From the NCBI RefSeq assembly GCF_030758315.1, contig NZ_CP132336.1, positions 496,001 through 560,000 of the forward strand: a stretch of 64,000 nucleotides of DNA. The letters are read 5' to 3'. This DNA comes from Pararhizobium sp. IMCC3301 (GTDB lineage: Bacteria; Pseudomonadota; Alphaproteobacteria; Rhizobiales; GCA-2746425). Position 1 is the stretch's first letter. Each line of letters begins with the position of its first letter. The notes beneath the pieces are model-generated. The model worked only from the letters and a program-made list of their open reading frames with translations. It was not told the origin of the DNA and made no database searches. Below, piece after piece: positions 34,458-45,894 of this stretch. The position numbers and the translations under genes are program-made.

Positions 34458-35432
34458 TTATTCAATGAGACCGGCTTCACGGTAATAACGCTCGGCACCC
34501 GGATGCAGCGGCGCGGAAAGCCCGGCATTCGCCATTTCCTTCGGATCAAGATTGGCAAAGGCAGGGTGCAGGCCGCGGAACTGATCCATATTCTCGAACA
34601 CGGCCTTGACGATTTCATAAACCACATCATCGGGAACATCGGCAGAGCTGATAAAGGTGGCACCGACACCGAATGTGGCAACATCCTCGTCATTGCCGCG
34701 ATACATGCCGCCTGGAATAACGGCCGAGCGATAATAGGAATTATCCGCAATCAGTTTCGCCGTCGCATCATTTTGCACCGTCACCAGCACGGAATCGCAC
34801 GATGTAGTGGCCTCCTGAATGGAACCGGAGGGATGACCGACCGTATAGATCATGGCATCGATATTGTTGTCACATAATGCCTGCGACTGTTCGGCAGCCT
34901 GCAACTCCGATGCCAGCGAAAAGTCACTCATGGTCCAGCCCATGGCCTCCATCAGCACTTCCATCGTGCCGCGCTGTCCGGAGCCTGGATTACCGACATT
35001 GACGCGTTTGCCTTTGAGATCTTCAAAGGTTTTTATCCCAGCATCGGCCCGGGCGACCACCGTGAATGGCTCCGGATGCACGGAAAACACCGCCCGCAGC
35101 CCTTCAAACGGCCCCTGCTCCTCAAAGCGTGACGTGCCGTTATAGGCGTGGAACTGCCAGTCAGACTGGGCCACGCCGAATTCCAGCTCTCCACCCCGCA
35201 CAGCGTTGATATTGAAGACCGATCCGCCCGTGCTTTCCACGCCGCAGCGGATGCCGTGTTCCTTGCGGCCACGATTGACCAGCCGGCAAATCGCGCCGCC
35301 AGTGGGATAATAGACCCCGGTCACACCACCTGTGCCGATGGAGACAAATTGTTGTTCCTGCGCCAGCGTTGTTCCTGCCATCAGTCCGGTGGCGACAAGC
35401 GCGGCTGCCATTCCGAGAAAATTCTTTTTCAT
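34458..35432 (-). CDS. TAXI-family TRAP solute-binding protein
   Basis: 324 residues; ATG 35432 has GGAG upstream, with a GTG one codon before. A signal peptide ([25 protein letters not shown]) is cut after the Ala-Gln region. The mature protein begins with [20 protein letters not shown], the TAXI hallmark, and has [20 protein letters not shown] later. It captures the substrate in the periplasm and hands it to the permease next to it. Substrates of this family include glutamate and other carboxylates; this one is undefined. Confidence 0.92.
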   Translation of the reverse strand: MKKNFLGMAAALVATGLMAGTTLAQEQQFVSIGTGGVTGVYYPTGGAICRLVNRGRKEHGIRCGVESTGGSVFNINAVRGGELEFGVAQSDWQFHAYNGTSRFEEQGPFEGLRAVFSVHPEPFTVVARADAGIKTFEDLKGKRVNVGNPGSGQRGTMEVLMEAMGWTMSDFSLASELQAAEQSQALCDNNIDAMIYTVGHPSGSIQEATTSCDSVLVTVQNDATAKLIADNSYYRSAVIPGGMYRGNDEDVATFGVGATFISSADVPDDVVYEIVKAVFENMDQFRGLHPAFANLDPKEMANAGLSAPLHPGAERYYREAGLIE

Positions 35433-35986
35433 CACTTCACTCCAGATTTTGAGTTCTAATTCCAGCGGCTTTTTGCCTGTGACACATCGCCGCTATTTGA
35501 TTTTAAGGGTGGCTTTGTGTCTTCTTAGGCAACCCTAGCCTGTGTCTACGTGTGTGCCAACCAATTTTTGGTGTTCCTGAAATATGAAAAATGCCGTAAA
35601 AAGCATAGATAAATCAGATAATTAGAATTACTCGGCAATCAACTTAAGATAAAATTTGGTGGTGTCAAAGAAAAAGTGTCCGGATTTCATACTGCAAAAA
35701 ATCCATTTAGCGACACCATGGTTTATTCAGCCACACGTCTTCGAACGAGTCTTAAAGTTCGCTGGCGGAGAAATCGCGATCCAATGTCTTCAGCACTTAT
35801 GACATCCGACCCGGTGGGGCCTGAGACTGTGCCGGTAGATCAACTGACGGCAATAGTATGGTTATGGTGAAATACGGCTGGATGATGTCACCATTTAAAG
35901 TGGATTAAACCACCATCGGCTTCGTGCGGGGGCCTGTCCCGGACCGAAACACCGGATTTACGGCTGCAACGGCTCTGCAGTCCCGT
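35433..35986. other. Intergenic region before the TAXI gene
   Basis: 554 bp with no supported gene. It should hold the leftward promoter of the TRAP operon. A 64-codon plus-strand frame (35676-35870) has no start signal and no recognisable sequence. Confidence 0.4.
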
Positions 35987-38227
35987 TCACGCCACATCCT
36001 CGTGAAACCCGAGATTCGCAGCATATCTGAAAGAACGCGAACTGACCTGGTCGATGACCTTAGGCACTTCCCTGGACGGCACCGGTTCGGAGAAATAATA
36101 GCCCTGCGCCAGATGAAAACCGAGTTCCTTGACTTTCTCGTATTGCGCGTAGGTTTCAATGCCCTCTGCAACGACCTTGTAATTCAGCGATTTGCCCAAC
36201 TCTATCAGCGAACTCACAATCGCCTGGTCCTGTCGATCATACGCAATATTGCTGATGAATGTCCTTGCCACCTTGATGAAGCTGTAGGGCAGTTCCTTGA
36301 GATGGGTAATTGACGAGTATCCGGTGCCGAAATCATCGAGAACGACGTCGCATCCCATGTCACGAAGTTCATGAAGCTTGCTGAACAGCGATTTGGAATT
36401 AGTCCCAAATATGGCTTTCTCAGTCACCTCAACAGCAAACTCTTCTGGCGTGAGTCCACGACTGGTCAGTGTGCTGACGATGTCCTTGATAAAACCCTGG
36501 CGCAGCAGATTGGCTGCATTGACGTTGAAACCAACGCGCTTGAACGGCACATTCGCCTGCTTCCACCGGGCCATGTCAGCGGTAACTTTTTCAAGCATTT
36601 GACAGCCGACCATCTCGCAGATTTCCCGATCCTCCAGGACATCCGCAAACTCGGATGCGCAGATGGTGCCTTTAAAGGGATGGTTCCACCTGACAAGTGC
36701 TTCGACGCCCTGCACCAGACCCGTCCGTGTGCAGACTACCGGCTGATAATAGGGGAAAATCTGAGACGTCTTCAACGCGGTGCGGAATTCATTGAAAAGC
36801 ACCTGTCTCTGATGGAATCCGATTTTCATTTGTGGATGATATTCCCGCACCGCAGATTTGCCAGCGTTCTTGGCGGCATAAAGAGCCAGATCCGCATTGC
36901 GCATCAAGTCCGGTAATTCGGTTCCATCGCGAGGGAAACGGGCGATCCCTACACTGAATGAAACATCGAAGGTCTCTCTGCTGCCGGCCAGATCGACCTG
37001 AAAATCAGAGGGAAATACCATGGCGTCCGGATCCGCATGACCTGCCAGCCTGCTGTCGTAAGTCACAATCGCGAGTTCATCACCGCCCAGTCTTGCAACG
37101 AGGCTGTCTGTAGAACATTTCTCCGTCAGGATGTTCGCCACCATCTGCAATACATGATCGCCTACATGGTGTCCGTAAAAGTCATTGATCTCTTTGAAAT
37201 CATCAATATCAATCAGGAACAATGCGCCTCCGCTGCCGGTCGCGCTGCACTCTAGCAGGCGCTTGGGAACGTCCTCCTGAAACGCATTGCGGTTGGCCAG
37301 GCCGGTCAGGACATCATGATTGGCCAGAAAATAGGCCTTCTCATCGGACAAACGTTGCGTACGCAAATTCTGAAAATGCCGGATAGCCGGATAGCCAAAT
37401 GACAGAAACAGCAGCAACACGATCAGGATGCTCGCCAGATAAAGAATGGCACGATTACGCTTTGCAATTGCGTCCATATCCACCAGCAGGCGCAACACCA
37501 GCTTAGGTTGATCTCCTCGTTCAATACTGTGATATATCTCCGCGACCGTGCCAACGCGATCGGATAATCCGCTGCGTGGGATCGCCACCTGATGCGTTTC
37601 GGTTTGCCGGATCGACTGAACTATTTTCTGGTCAACCGCTGGAAAGCCGACAGGGGTGTTGAAAACCGCCGCTTCGGGATCTTCGTTGTATTTGATGAGA
37701 GTCAGAACAGAGCTCGCAGCCGAGTGGCCGGTTGGTAGCTTGCCGGCAGAACGATCAGGCGTTTGGCCGTTCTCCACCAATGCGGGCTGGACCGCACCGG
37801 ACGGCAGCAGAGGGGCCACCCGTGATTCCCCTGTCACAGCCGGGTGGTCCTGATTTGTGTCGTTCTGCACCTTGCGCCTGACCGCAGGAAATTGTGTCCC
37901 GCCTGCAAATGAAGCTATGCAGGAACAGGTTGCGTCAATAAAATCAATTTGAAGAACATTTCCGAGAGCAAATATCTCCGAGACTGCCCCCTCAATATTG
38001 GCAAGCTGGCCGTCTGACAACAAAGCGCCACTTTCGCTTACTGTCAGAACCGGGAGCTTTTCGCCCAATCGATTGTCAACATAGTGCGCCCAGTCGCGTC
38101 CGGCAGCATCAGCCTGTTTTGACAAAAGTGTGCGCAACGAAAAATCAATTGCCAATTTCCCGGTCGCCAGAAAGCCTGAGCTTGCAAGCAGGATGAGCAC
38201 AATTATTTTGATTCTTTTGTAATTCAT
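35987..38227 (-). CDS. Membrane GGDEF-EAL cyclic-di-GMP protein
   Basis: 746 residues; ATG 38227 follows AAGGTGGA. Two membrane helices (residues about 6-25 and 255-275) flank a periplasmic domain with a CSC pair. The GGDEF domain has GGDEL and no RxxD inhibition site ahead of it, so cyclase activity may be weak. The EAL domain keeps EALVRW, the Asn and Glu ligands (NVNAANL, EVTEKAIF), DDFGTGYSS and AEGIET, though KxD reads KVA. Degradation of c-di-GMP is the likelier activity, controlled by a periplasmic signal. It is in opposite direction to the UPF0178 gene. Confidence 0.85.
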   Translation of the reverse strand: MNYKRIKIIVLILLASSGFLATGKLAIDFSLRTLLSKQADAAGRDWAHYVDNRLGEKLPVLTVSESGALLSDGQLANIEGAVSEIFALGNVLQIDFIDATCSCIASFAGGTQFPAVRRKVQNDTNQDHPAVTGESRVAPLLPSGAVQPALVENGQTPDRSAGKLPTGHSAASSVLTLIKYNEDPEAAVFNTPVGFPAVDQKIVQSIRQTETHQVAIPRSGLSDRVGTVAEIYHSIERGDQPKLVLRLLVDMDAIAKRNRAILYLASILIVLLLFLSFGYPAIRHFQNLRTQRLSDEKAYFLANHDVLTGLANRNAFQEDVPKRLLECSATGSGGALFLIDIDDFKEINDFYGHHVGDHVLQMVANILTEKCSTDSLVARLGGDELAIVTYDSRLAGHADPDAMVFPSDFQVDLAGSRETFDVSFSVGIARFPRDGTELPDLMRNADLALYAAKNAGKSAVREYHPQMKIGFHQRQVLFNEFRTALKTSQIFPYYQPVVCTRTGLVQGVEALVRWNHPFKGTICASEFADVLEDREICEMVGCQMLEKVTADMARWKQANVPFKRVGFNVNAANLLRQGFIKDIVSTLTSRGLTPEEFAVEVTEKAIFGTNSKSLFSKLHELRDMGCDVVLDDFGTGYSSITHLKELPYSFIKVARTFISNIAYDRQDQAIVSSLIELGKSLNYKVVAEGIETYAQYEKVKELGFHLAQGYYFSEPVPSREVPKVIDQVSSRSFRYAANLGFHEDVA

Positions 38228-38448
38228 CTTCCACCTTGTGCCCGGGTGAAACATCGCAGTGAATCCTTAAATTCCGCACAACTGATATCCCTAATAAAGT
38301 GCTGTCGTGACGCCCGCGAATTGACTCAAATTCCATCTCTCGCGCATCGATTCAGGGTTACGCGGAACGAGCGGTTGTGCTCTAAAAATGCGGTAGCCAA
38401 ATTCCGTGAATACACCCCGGCATCCTGCCTCGAAACCGGACATCCCAG

Positions 38449-38904
38449 ATGACAATCGAGATTTTTATTGATGCCGATGCCTGTCCCGTGAAGGACGAAA
38501 TCTACAAAGTTGCGTTTCGCTACAAGGTACCGGTATGCGTCGTCAGCAACAGTTTTATAAGAATTCCGGATGACCCCCTGATCTCCCGCAGCATTGTCAG
38601 CGCTGGCCCGGATGCCGCCGATGATTTTATCGCTGAGCGGGTCAGGACAGACAGCGTGGTGGTGACAGCCGATATTCTGCTCGCGGAGAGATGCCTGAAT
38701 TCAGGCGCAACCGTAATCGGCCCCAACGGAAAACCATTTACCGCCGACTCTATTGGCAGCGCCGTGGCTACCCGTGCACTTATGGAAGGATTGCGCTCGA
38801 CTGGGGATATCACCGGAGGGCCACCGCCTTTTTCCCGAGCTGATCGCTCCAGATTTCTGTCGGCGCTGGACCTGGCGCTGGTCAGGCTGAAGCGCAGCGC
38901 CTGA
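38449..38904 (+). CDS. UPF0178 (YaiI/YqxD, DUF188) protein
   Basis: 151 residues. The sequence matches the family throughout: [18 protein letters not shown] at the start, the SNSF motif, and [11 protein letters not shown] with [13 protein letters not shown]. The family has a PIN-like fold with conserved acidic residues (D8, D10) and is usually taken to be a nuclease-like protein of unknown role. It converges with the TSUP gene at 38924, 19 bp apart. Confidence 0.9.
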   Translation: MTIEIFIDADACPVKDEIYKVAFRYKVPVCVVSNSFIRIPDDPLISRSIVSAGPDAADDFIAERVRTDSVVVTADILLAERCLNSGATVIGPNGKPFTADSIGSAVATRALMEGLRSTGDITGGPPPFSRADRSRFLSALDLALVRLKRSA

Positions 38905-38923
38905 GTCAAATCCGCTGGATATC

Positions 38924-39679
38924 TTATGAAAGAAGGACCCGCAGCAGCCCGATCGAGGCCAGCCCGATCAGCAGCCAGAGCGCCAGGGCCTTGAAGGAGT
39001 CCGGGTTGGACCGCACGAATTGACGGCTGCCCAGCAGAACTCCGAGAAACATCGGAACCAGAAGGACAACAAAGCGTACCAGCACATCCGGTGTAATCAG
39101 GCCGGAGCCATAGGTAAAACCGGTGGCATAGATATCGCCCAGCAACAGAAATGCTACAATCGAGGCGCGCGTCACAGCGGCGGAGGAGGCATTGGCCAGC
39201 ATCAGCAGGACCACAGGCAACCCGCCAATCGCGCTGACGCCATTCACTGCGCCCGCGACAACGCCGGTTGCGGCAATAGACCCGGAATGATTGGCAGCCC
39301 GGAACACCATTCCGCGCAAGAGCGCCGCGCTGATCACCAGAATAATCAGCGAAATCGTGACCCGGACGATGGCTTCCGGCACGTTGACAAGAGCGTAAAG
39401 GCCAAGCGGTGCACCAATGGCATATCCGGCAAACAGCCAGCCGATCAGGCGCCAATCGACCGACCGCCACACCGCCGGCAGCATGCCGGCGCTGGCCGCA
39501 ATTTCCAACAGCAGCACAAATGGAATGACTTCAACCGGCGGCAATACCAAGGTCAGGCTGGCGACCACCAGCGCGGAAAAGCCGAAGCCGCAATAGCCGC
39601 GGATCAGACCGGCGATGAACACGACAGCAAGGCAATAGGCCAGAAGTCCCGGGCTCAGATTGCCGATTACACTATCCAC
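38924..39679 (-). CDS. TauE/SafE-family (TSUP) membrane permease
   Basis: 251 residues with eight hydrophobic helices. The N-terminus AGLIRGYCGFGFSALVV has the family's glycine-rich motif after helix 1, repeated in the second half (AGAVNGVSAIGGLPVVLLML). TSUP proteins move sulfite, sulfonates or similar anions; the direction and substrate are not known here. The 236 bp to its right up to 39,915 hold no gene. Confidence 0.85.
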   Translation of the reverse strand: MDSVIGNLSPGLLAYCLAVVFIAGLIRGYCGFGFSALVVASLTLVLPPVEVIPFVLLLEIAASAGMLPAVWRSVDWRLIGWLFAGYAIGAPLGLYALVNVPEAIVRVTISLIILVISAALLRGMVFRAANHSGSIAATGVVAGAVNGVSAIGGLPVVLLMLANASSAAVTRASIVAFLLLGDIYATGFTYGSGLITPDVLVRFVVLLVPMFLGVLLGSRQFVRSNPDSFKALALWLLIGLASIGLLRVLLS

Positions 39680-39915
39680 ATTGCACTCTTATCCCGATGG
39701 CGAAATCCTGGCGTTTGATACCAGTACAAAGGCGGATTCCACAACAAAAGACGCCAAGTGCGAAGCTATAGCCATCTGGTCTGGCATCTGTTCTGGCCGG
39801 ACATCCGAATTGCACTGCGATTGGTCTCGGGATTATGAGCATTGCACACAGATTTTATGCCGGATCTCCCGGAACCCCGCCAGACACCGTTTTCCCGGTA
39901 AACCAGCTTTCGAGC

Positions 39916-42720
39916 TTACGCCCCGACCGCATAATCCTCAAGCGGCGGACAGGAGCACACCAGATTGCGATCGCCATGCACATTATCGACGCGCGACACA
40001 GGAGCCCAAAATTTCGAAGCCGTATCGACCCCCTTGGGATAGGCCGCTTCTTTGCGGCTGTAAGGATGGCTCCAGGCATCTGCCGTCAGTTCCTCTGCCG
40101 TGTGCGGCGCATTGTGCAGCGGATTGTCATCGCGCGGCCATTCGCCCCGTTCCACACGGGCAGCCTCTTCACGAATTGCAATCATGGCATCGACAAACCG
40201 GTTTATTTCCGAAAGAGGTTCTGATTCAGTGGGTTCGACCATCAAGGTTCCGGCCACCGGCCACGACATGGTCGGCGCGTGAAAGCCGTAATCGATCAGA
40301 CGTTTGGCGATATCATCAACACTCACATCGGCGCTGTCCTTCAAGGGGCGCACATCGATAATGCATTCATGGGCGACTCGGTTGTTCTTGCCGGTGAACA
40401 GGATCGGATAATGCTCCTTCAGCCGCTCGGCAACGTAGTTCGCGTTGAGAATGGCTATTTCGCTGGCGGTCTTCAAACCGTTGCCCCCCAGCATGCGGAT
40501 ATACATCCAGGAGATCGGCAAAATGGACGCCGATCCGTCCGGCGCTGCGGAAACGGCGCCATCCGAGCCAAGTGCGACATGCCCCGGCAGAAACGGCACC
40601 AGCTGCCTGGCAACTCCGATCGGGCCAACACCCGGTCCGCCGCCGCCATGAGGGATGCAGAACGTCTTGTGCAGATTCATATGACAGACATCTGCCCCCA
40701 GATCCCCAGGCCGGGCCAAACCGACCAGAGCATTGAGATTGGCACCATCAAGATAGACCTGACCGCCATGATCATGCACCTTGGCGCAGATTTCCCGGAT
40801 TTCGGCTTCAAACACGCCATGGGTCGAGGGATAGGTGATCATCAAGGCGGCCAGATTTTCCGAATGCTGCTCCGCCTTCGCCGTCAGATCAGCCAGATCC
40901 ACATCGCCTTCACTGTTGCAGCGGACCACCACCACAGAATAACCCGCCATCTGAGCTGACGCCGGATTTGTGCCATGTGCCGATGATGGAATGAGGCAGA
41001 TATTGCGGTGCCCCTGGCCGTTTGCCTGATGGTAGCCGCGGATTGCCAGCAAACCGGCATATTCGCCCTGGCTGCCCGCATTGGGTTGCAGGCTGACCTT
41101 GGCAAACCCGGTCAGTTCCGACAGCCAGCGGTCAAGATCATTGATCATTGTGGCATAGCCCTTGCGGTGGGCAGCCGGCGAAAACGGATGAATTGTTCCG
41201 GTTTTCGCCCAGGTGACTGGCATCATTTCCGCTGCTGCATTGAGTTTCATCGTGCAGGACCCCAGCGGAATCATCGCCCGGTCCAGCGCCAGATCCTTGT
41301 CCATCAGCTTGCGCAACAGCCGCATCATCTCGGTCTCCGACCGGCAGCAGTGAAAGATTTCCTGTGAAAGGAATTTTTCATGATCCCGTTCCCTCGTCAG
41401 GGCCGGTTCTGCCGCAGCCGCCGCGGTAACCTCGAATATACCGCAAAGCGCCGCCAGATCGGCTTCGCCAGAGGTTTCATCGAAAGCAATGGAGACAGTG
41501 TCGGAATTGACTTTGCGCAGCAGATAGCCGCTGGCTTCGGCGGCATCGCACAGCGCCTGGGCCTTCGTCGTGCAACTGATTGTCACCGTGTCGAAGTAGC
41601 GGCTGGCCACAGTTGTATAACCGCCCTGCTGCAGCGCTGCGGTCATCCGGCCAGCCAGCGCGTGAACCCGCCTGGCAATGGCTTTCAGGCCTTTCGGTCC
41701 GTGCCATATGGCATAGGCCGCGGCCATATTGGCCAGCAGAGCCTGGGCCGTACAGATATTGGAAGTCGCTTTTTCGCGCCTGATATGCTGTTCCCGTGTC
41801 TGCAGCGCAAGACGGTAGGCCGGTCGGCCATGGGCATCGATGGATTCACCGATCAGTCGACCGGGCACCAGCCGCGTCAGATCGGACGAAGCCGCCATAT
41901 AGGCGGCATGTGGCCCGCCATTGCCCAGCGGCACGCCAAATCGCTGCATCGAGCCGACACAGATATCCGCACCCCACTGACCCGGCGGCTGCAGCAGCAC
42001 CAGTGACAGCGGATCAGCGGAGACGATAACCAGCGCACCGGCCGCCCTGGCAGCCTCGACGGTTTTCGCCGGATCATTCAGCGCACCCTCGGTATCGGGA
42101 AGCTGCAGAATGACAGCCGCGACATCTGAGTCGATGTCACCATCGTCTTCGTCAATCGAGAACCCGATGGTTGCAGCGCGGGTGTTCAGCACATCCAGTG
42201 TCTGGGGATGCAATTTACCGGCAACAATAATGCGCTGCCGCTTCTGGCGGTGGTGGCGAAACGCCATGCCGGCCGCTTCCGCAACCGCCGTCGCCTCATC
42301 CAGCAGGGACGCATTTGCAATCGGCAGACCGGTGAGTTCTGCTACCAGGGTCTGAAAATGAAACAGCATTTCCAGCCGGCCTTGAGAGATTTCCGGCTGA
42401 TACGGCGTATAGGACGTATACCAACCCGGATTTTCCAGCAGGTTGCGCTGGATCACCGGCGGCACATGGGTGCCATGATAGCCCTGCCCGATCATCGCTC
42501 TGGCAACAATGTTGTGATCCATCTTCGCTGACAGCTCGGCCAGCGCTGCTTGCTCGCCGATACCATCGGGAATTGCCAGCGTGCCTTCCATCCGGATTTT
42601 GGAAGGCACAGTCTGGCTGATCAAAGCTTCGATCGATGTCATGCCTAAAAAGTTGAGCATGGCACGTTGATCCTGATCCCCTGGTCCGATATGGCGAGCG
42701 AGAAACGGGCTGTCGGTCAT
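39916..42720 (-). CDS. gcvP: Glycine dehydrogenase (decarboxylating), P protein
   Basis: 934 residues, the full single-chain length. It decarboxylates glycine and passes the aminomethyl group to lipoyl-GcvH. The PLP lysine is K685 in [19 protein letters not shown], followed by GPIGV. The N-terminus [15 protein letters not shown] is also typical. It is the last gene of gcvT-gcvH-gcvP, 39 bp after gcvH, and should be controlled by the glycine riboswitch upstream of gcvT. Confidence 0.97.
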   Translation of the reverse strand: MTDSPFLARHIGPGDQDQRAMLNFLGMTSIEALISQTVPSKIRMEGTLAIPDGIGEQAALAELSAKMDHNIVARAMIGQGYHGTHVPPVIQRNLLENPGWYTSYTPYQPEISQGRLEMLFHFQTLVAELTGLPIANASLLDEATAVAEAAGMAFRHHRQKRQRIIVAGKLHPQTLDVLNTRAATIGFSIDEDDGDIDSDVAAVILQLPDTEGALNDPAKTVEAARAAGALVIVSADPLSLVLLQPPGQWGADICVGSMQRFGVPLGNGGPHAAYMAASSDLTRLVPGRLIGESIDAHGRPAYRLALQTREQHIRREKATSNICTAQALLANMAAAYAIWHGPKGLKAIARRVHALAGRMTAALQQGGYTTVASRYFDTVTISCTTKAQALCDAAEASGYLLRKVNSDTVSIAFDETSGEADLAALCGIFEVTAAAAAEPALTRERDHEKFLSQEIFHCCRSETEMMRLLRKLMDKDLALDRAMIPLGSCTMKLNAAAEMMPVTWAKTGTIHPFSPAAHRKGYATMINDLDRWLSELTGFAKVSLQPNAGSQGEYAGLLAIRGYHQANGQGHRNICLIPSSAHGTNPASAQMAGYSVVVVRCNSEGDVDLADLTAKAEQHSENLAALMITYPSTHGVFEAEIREICAKVHDHGGQVYLDGANLNALVGLARPGDLGADVCHMNLHKTFCIPHGGGGPGVGPIGVARQLVPFLPGHVALGSDGAVSAAPDGSASILPISWMYIRMLGGNGLKTASEIAILNANYVAERLKEHYPILFTGKNNRVAHECIIDVRPLKDSADVSVDDIAKRLIDYGFHAPTMSWPVAGTLMVEPTESEPLSEINRFVDAMIAIREEAARVERGEWPRDDNPLHNAPHTAEELTADAWSHPYSRKEAAYPKGVDTASKFWAPVSRVDNVHGDRNLVCSCPPLEDYAVGA

Positions 42721-42759
42721 TATTGAAGTCTCCGGAAAATACGGCGGGTGGAGGGAATG

Positions 42760-43128
42760 TCAGGAAATCTGGGCTTTGTAAGCGGCCTGGTCCATGAGTT
42801 TGTCGAGCTCTTCGGGCTTGGACAGTTTCATTTTGTAAAGCCAGCCTTTGCCTTCCGCATCGGAATTAACCAGGGCGGCATCTGCGGAAAGAGCGTCATT
42901 GACCTCGACAATCTCGCCGGATGCAGGCGCGTAAACATCTGAGGCGGCCTTGACTGATTCGACCACAACCACATCATCGCCCTGGCCTACAGAGACGCCC
43001 GTTGACGGCAGATCGACAAACACCAGATCGCCCAGTTGCTCCTGGGCGTGGTCGGTAATGCCGACGGTGGCCATATCGCCCTCGACCCGCAGCCATTCAT
43101 GCTCTTCGGTGTAATAGGTTGTGCTCAT
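42760..43128 (-). CDS. gcvH: Glycine cleavage H protein
   Basis: 122 residues. The lipoyl-lysine is K60 in VESVKAASD, with [10 protein letters not shown] and [18 protein letters not shown] before it. The protein shuttles the aminomethyl group between P, T and L proteins. It is 20 bp after gcvT. Confidence 0.97.
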   Translation of the reverse strand: MSTTYYTEEHEWLRVEGDMATVGITDHAQEQLGDLVFVDLPSTGVSVGQGDDVVVVESVKAASDVYAPASGEIVEVNDALSADAALVNSDAEGKGWLYKMKLSKPEELDKLMDQAAYKAQIS

Positions 43129-43148
43129 TATACTGTCTTCCTTGATGA

Positions 43149-44231
43149 TCAGTTTTTAGGTTTATACTGGTGGGGAACAAAAGGCAGTTTGACCTTCTGC
43201 ATCGGTATTATCTTGCCACGGACATCTGCAAACATTGCTGCGTCCACCGCGTCAACGGAAATCAGTCCCAAAGCCACGCCGCGCTCAATGGTGGGGCCAT
43301 ATCCGCCAGACGTTACGACGCCAATTGACTTGCCCGTTTCATCCTGCAAATTTGCCCCGGCCCGCACCGGCATGCGGCCTTCTGCCGACAGACCGACCCG
43401 CATCCGGGCGCGGCCGCTTTCGATTTTGTCTGCCAGCGCGGCGGCACCGATATACGCTCCGCCCGTGCGCAGTTCTTTCGGAATAGCCCAGATCAGGCCC
43501 GCCTCATGAGGGCTGATTGTATCGGACAGATCCTGCCCGTATAAGGACAGCCCTGCTTCCAGCCGCAGACTGTCGCGCGCGCCAAGGCCAACCGGCATGA
43601 CGCGCTCATCGGCCAGTAAATCGCGGGCAAAGCCAGCGCAGTCCGGCTCGGGCATGGCGATTTCAAATCCGTCTTCGCCGGTATAGCCGGTGCGCGACAG
43701 GAACCAGCCATCTTTTGGCTCAATGCCGGTCATGAAATTCATCTGCGAAACCGCAAAACCGCGATCCTGCAGCACAGCTTCGGCATCTGGGCCTTGTAGC
43801 GCCAGAAAGCCGCGCGGGATAACCTGCACCACAGCATCGAAATTGGCAGCCTGGCTTTGAATGTGGGCCAGATCCTTTTCCGCGCAGCCTGCATTGGCGA
43901 CAATGAGAAATCGCTCTGCGCCCAGCCTTGTGATAATCAGATCATCAATGATGCCAGCATTTTCATTGAGCAAAAACGTGTAGCGCGCGGCCTTCAGATC
44001 CTGCCCGCCTGCAACATAGGGGTATAGACGTTCGATCAGCGCCGACGCCTGAGCCCCGGTCACTTCAACATGCATCATATGTGAGATATCGAACAATCCC
44101 GCCGCCTTGCGCGTGTGCAGATGTTCTTTCATCAGGCCGAGCGGATAAAACAACGGCATCTCATAGCCGGCAAACGCGCCCATCTTGGCACCGGATTCCA
44201 AGTGGAGATCGTAAAGGGGGGTATGTTTCAC
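43149..44231 (-). CDS. gcvT: Aminomethyltransferase, glycine cleavage T protein
   Basis: 360 residues from GTG 44231, chosen because GGAG lies 6 bases upstream and the protein then begins [21 protein letters not shown] as in the family; the longer frame runs into the riboswitch. Motifs include [15 protein letters not shown], a folate-site region ([13 protein letters not shown]) and [15 protein letters not shown]. It transfers the methylene group to tetrahydrofolate and releases ammonia. First gene of the operon. Confidence 0.95.
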   Translation of the reverse strand: MKHTPLYDLHLESGAKMGAFAGYEMPLFYPLGLMKEHLHTRKAAGLFDISHMMHVEVTGAQASALIERLYPYVAGGQDLKAARYTFLLNENAGIIDDLIITRLGAERFLIVANAGCAEKDLAHIQSQAANFDAVVQVIPRGFLALQGPDAEAVLQDRGFAVSQMNFMTGIEPKDGWFLSRTGYTGEDGFEIAMPEPDCAGFARDLLADERVMPVGLGARDSLRLEAGLSLYGQDLSDTISPHEAGLIWAIPKELRTGGAYIGAAALADKIESGRARMRVGLSAEGRMPVRAGANLQDETGKSIGVVTSGGYGPTIERGVALGLISVDAVDAAMFADVRGKIIPMQKVKLPFVPHQYKPKN

Positions 44232-44288
44232 ATCTGCTCCGAACTTCAAACACAGAAAATCGTCCCCTGCAAAACAAGCAGCGGCCGA

Positions 44289-44512
44289 CCCCTCTGTCTC
44301 AAGCCTGAGAGACTCGCGCAATGGCCCCCAAAGCCGCACGGGCTCCGAAAGACACGACACTTACACCTTCGGCGCGAACCAACCGGTTCGACTTTCCAGA
44401 GCGCTTTTCCGACAACGGTCCTTTTGCCTGAGAGATTATGGGTATTTTCACCTTCGGCGGCGTTTGCTCTGATGTGTCACAGCAAACAACTCTCTCCCGT
44501 TGCCGGCCCGGA
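44289..44512 (-). promoter_or_regulatory. Tandem glycine riboswitch (gcvT leader)
   Basis: Two aptamers are visible on the minus strand. The first has GGGAGAGAG, then CGCCGAAGGTGAAAA and TCTCTCAGGCAAAAGGAC. The second has GCTCTGGAAAGTCG, then GCGCCGAAGGTGTAAG and AGTCTCTCAGGC. This is the classic two-domain arrangement that turns on glycine cleavage genes when glycine is high. The leader ends about 60 nt before gcvT. Confidence 0.92.
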
Positions 44513-44690
44513 ATTCCCGGATAGCCCGGCCACGCTAGCTGAAAAATCAAACCGTGTCATCAACGACGTCCGCGCCGGTGATTTTTTTCACATCACCTGA
44601 TCAGGCGATTGCCCATCTATGTGTGTCGTCGTCAGGGAGGAAGACAATTGCCTGTCAACCGAAAACGCAAGTGGTCGGGGCTCTTGACGA

Positions 44691-44990
44691 GTTCCGTACC
44701 ACCGACCCGAGGAAGTGACCTGCCATCTCGGCCTCGCGCCTGTGGTCAGCCTGAGCGGCGGCAGTCACGCTCGCGCCCGGATCAGGCCGGTGGGTCAGAA
44801 ACCGCTGCACGGCATTCTTGTCGATGCAGTGTGGCAATGGACTTGGCGCGATCCCGAAGCCATTGCCCTCTACAACCGCCATTTCGCCATGTCGGGCGTT
44901 CCGCAAAAAGGCCATCGTGGCCGTGGCCCGGTCAGGATAACCGACTGTTAAAAAGGGCAGCACCTTCATCTCCCGGCGGGTACCCAAAGA
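44691..44990 (+). pseudogene. IS110-family transposase, decayed C-terminal fragment
   Basis: The plus strand reads PEEVTCHLGLAPVVSLSGG, then RIRPVGQKPLHGILVDAVW, DPEAIALYNRHF and, after a frameshift near 44905, RKKAIVAVARSG. These match the IS110 transposase end (YLGLVP, GNRHLRRLLVEAAW, KKAIVALARKL). The N-terminal DEDD part is missing and the frame is broken, so it is dead. Confidence 0.6.
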
Positions 44991-45187
44991 GGGACTTGGT
45001 GATTCCGCATCTTGTCGCGGACCACGAACAGGAAAAGGCTTACGCAGCTCGGTGACAGCCCTAGTTTAGCCCCGATCCGGCAGAATTCCAACTTCTGTCG
45101 GGAACGTTGTTGCGGCCAGATCATGGTCCGATGTGGAGGACAATGCTGCCGTTCACTTATTCCACAAGTTTGTGTTAGTCATTACGC

Positions 45188-45724
45188 ATGAAGACTTGGA
45201 TCGCATTGCTACGAGGGATAAATGTCGGGGGTAGAAACGTCCTCCCGATGAAGGATTTACGTGCGATCCTCGAAGAACTTGGGCTGAAAAACGTCCAAAC
45301 TTACATACAAAGTGGTAATTGTGTTTTTGACTGTGAGGATGGTGACGCTCTGACATTGTCAGGTTCGATTGCAGACCACATCCAACAAAAACAGAAATTT
45401 CGACCTCAGGTTTTGGTTATTACAAAAGATGATTTGCTCACGGCAATTGCAGATAATCCTTATCCTGCAGGTGAAGATGAACCCAAAAATGTCCACCTAT
45501 TTTTCCTGTCTGAACCAGCCGTTAATCCTGAGCTGATCAAGCTGGAACAAGTCAAAAAGCCGAGCGAGAACTTTGCGTTGTTAGGTTCAGTTTTCTATCT
45601 CCACACGCCTGAAGGTTTTAACAGCTCCAAGGTTGCAACCAAGGTAGAAAAGGCTCTTGGCGTAGCCGTAACTGCTCGCAATCTACGCTCTGCCAATCAG
45701 ATTGCTGAACTCGCCACGAAGTGA
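45188..45724 (+). CDS. DUF1697 family protein
   Basis: 178 residues with the family's start (WIALLRGINVGGRNVLPM), YIQSGNCVFD and the C-terminal TARNLRSANQIAEL. The family has an unknown cellular role. The gene stands alone between the IS110 remnant and trigger factor. Confidence 0.85.
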   Translation: MKTWIALLRGINVGGRNVLPMKDLRAILEELGLKNVQTYIQSGNCVFDCEDGDALTLSGSIADHIQQKQKFRPQVLVITKDDLLTAIADNPYPAGEDEPKNVHLFFLSEPAVNPELIKLEQVKKPSENFALLGSVFYLHTPEGFNSSKVATKVEKALGVAVTARNLRSANQIAELATK

Positions 45725-45818
45725 CGGCATCAAGGTCGTTGTTGGTCTCGAACGGATAATTGGCGGCCGGATCGCACGCGCAGCATCCGCACCAACCTTG
45801 ACAGTCCTCCACATAAGA

Positions 45819-45849
45819 AAGACCCCGCATGGTCACCATGCGGGGTCTT
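45819..45849 (-). terminator. Terminator after tig
   Basis: A 15-bp stem AAGACCCCGCATGGT/ACCATGCGGGGTCTT. The minus-strand copy is followed by TTCTTATG, so it would end the tig transcript. It also lies just after the DUF1697 gene on the other strand. Confidence 0.75.
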
Positions 45850-45894
45850 CGCACATATCAATATTGTCGCACTGTGTTTTGCGACGATCAGATC

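Noticed and set aside
35676-35870. 64-codon frame in the TRAP upstream gap
   Set aside because: No start signal, no hydrophobic or conserved pattern.
44609-45055. 148-codon plus-strand frame near the IS110 remnant
   Set aside because: It is an arginine- and serine-rich out-of-phase reading of the transposase fragment.
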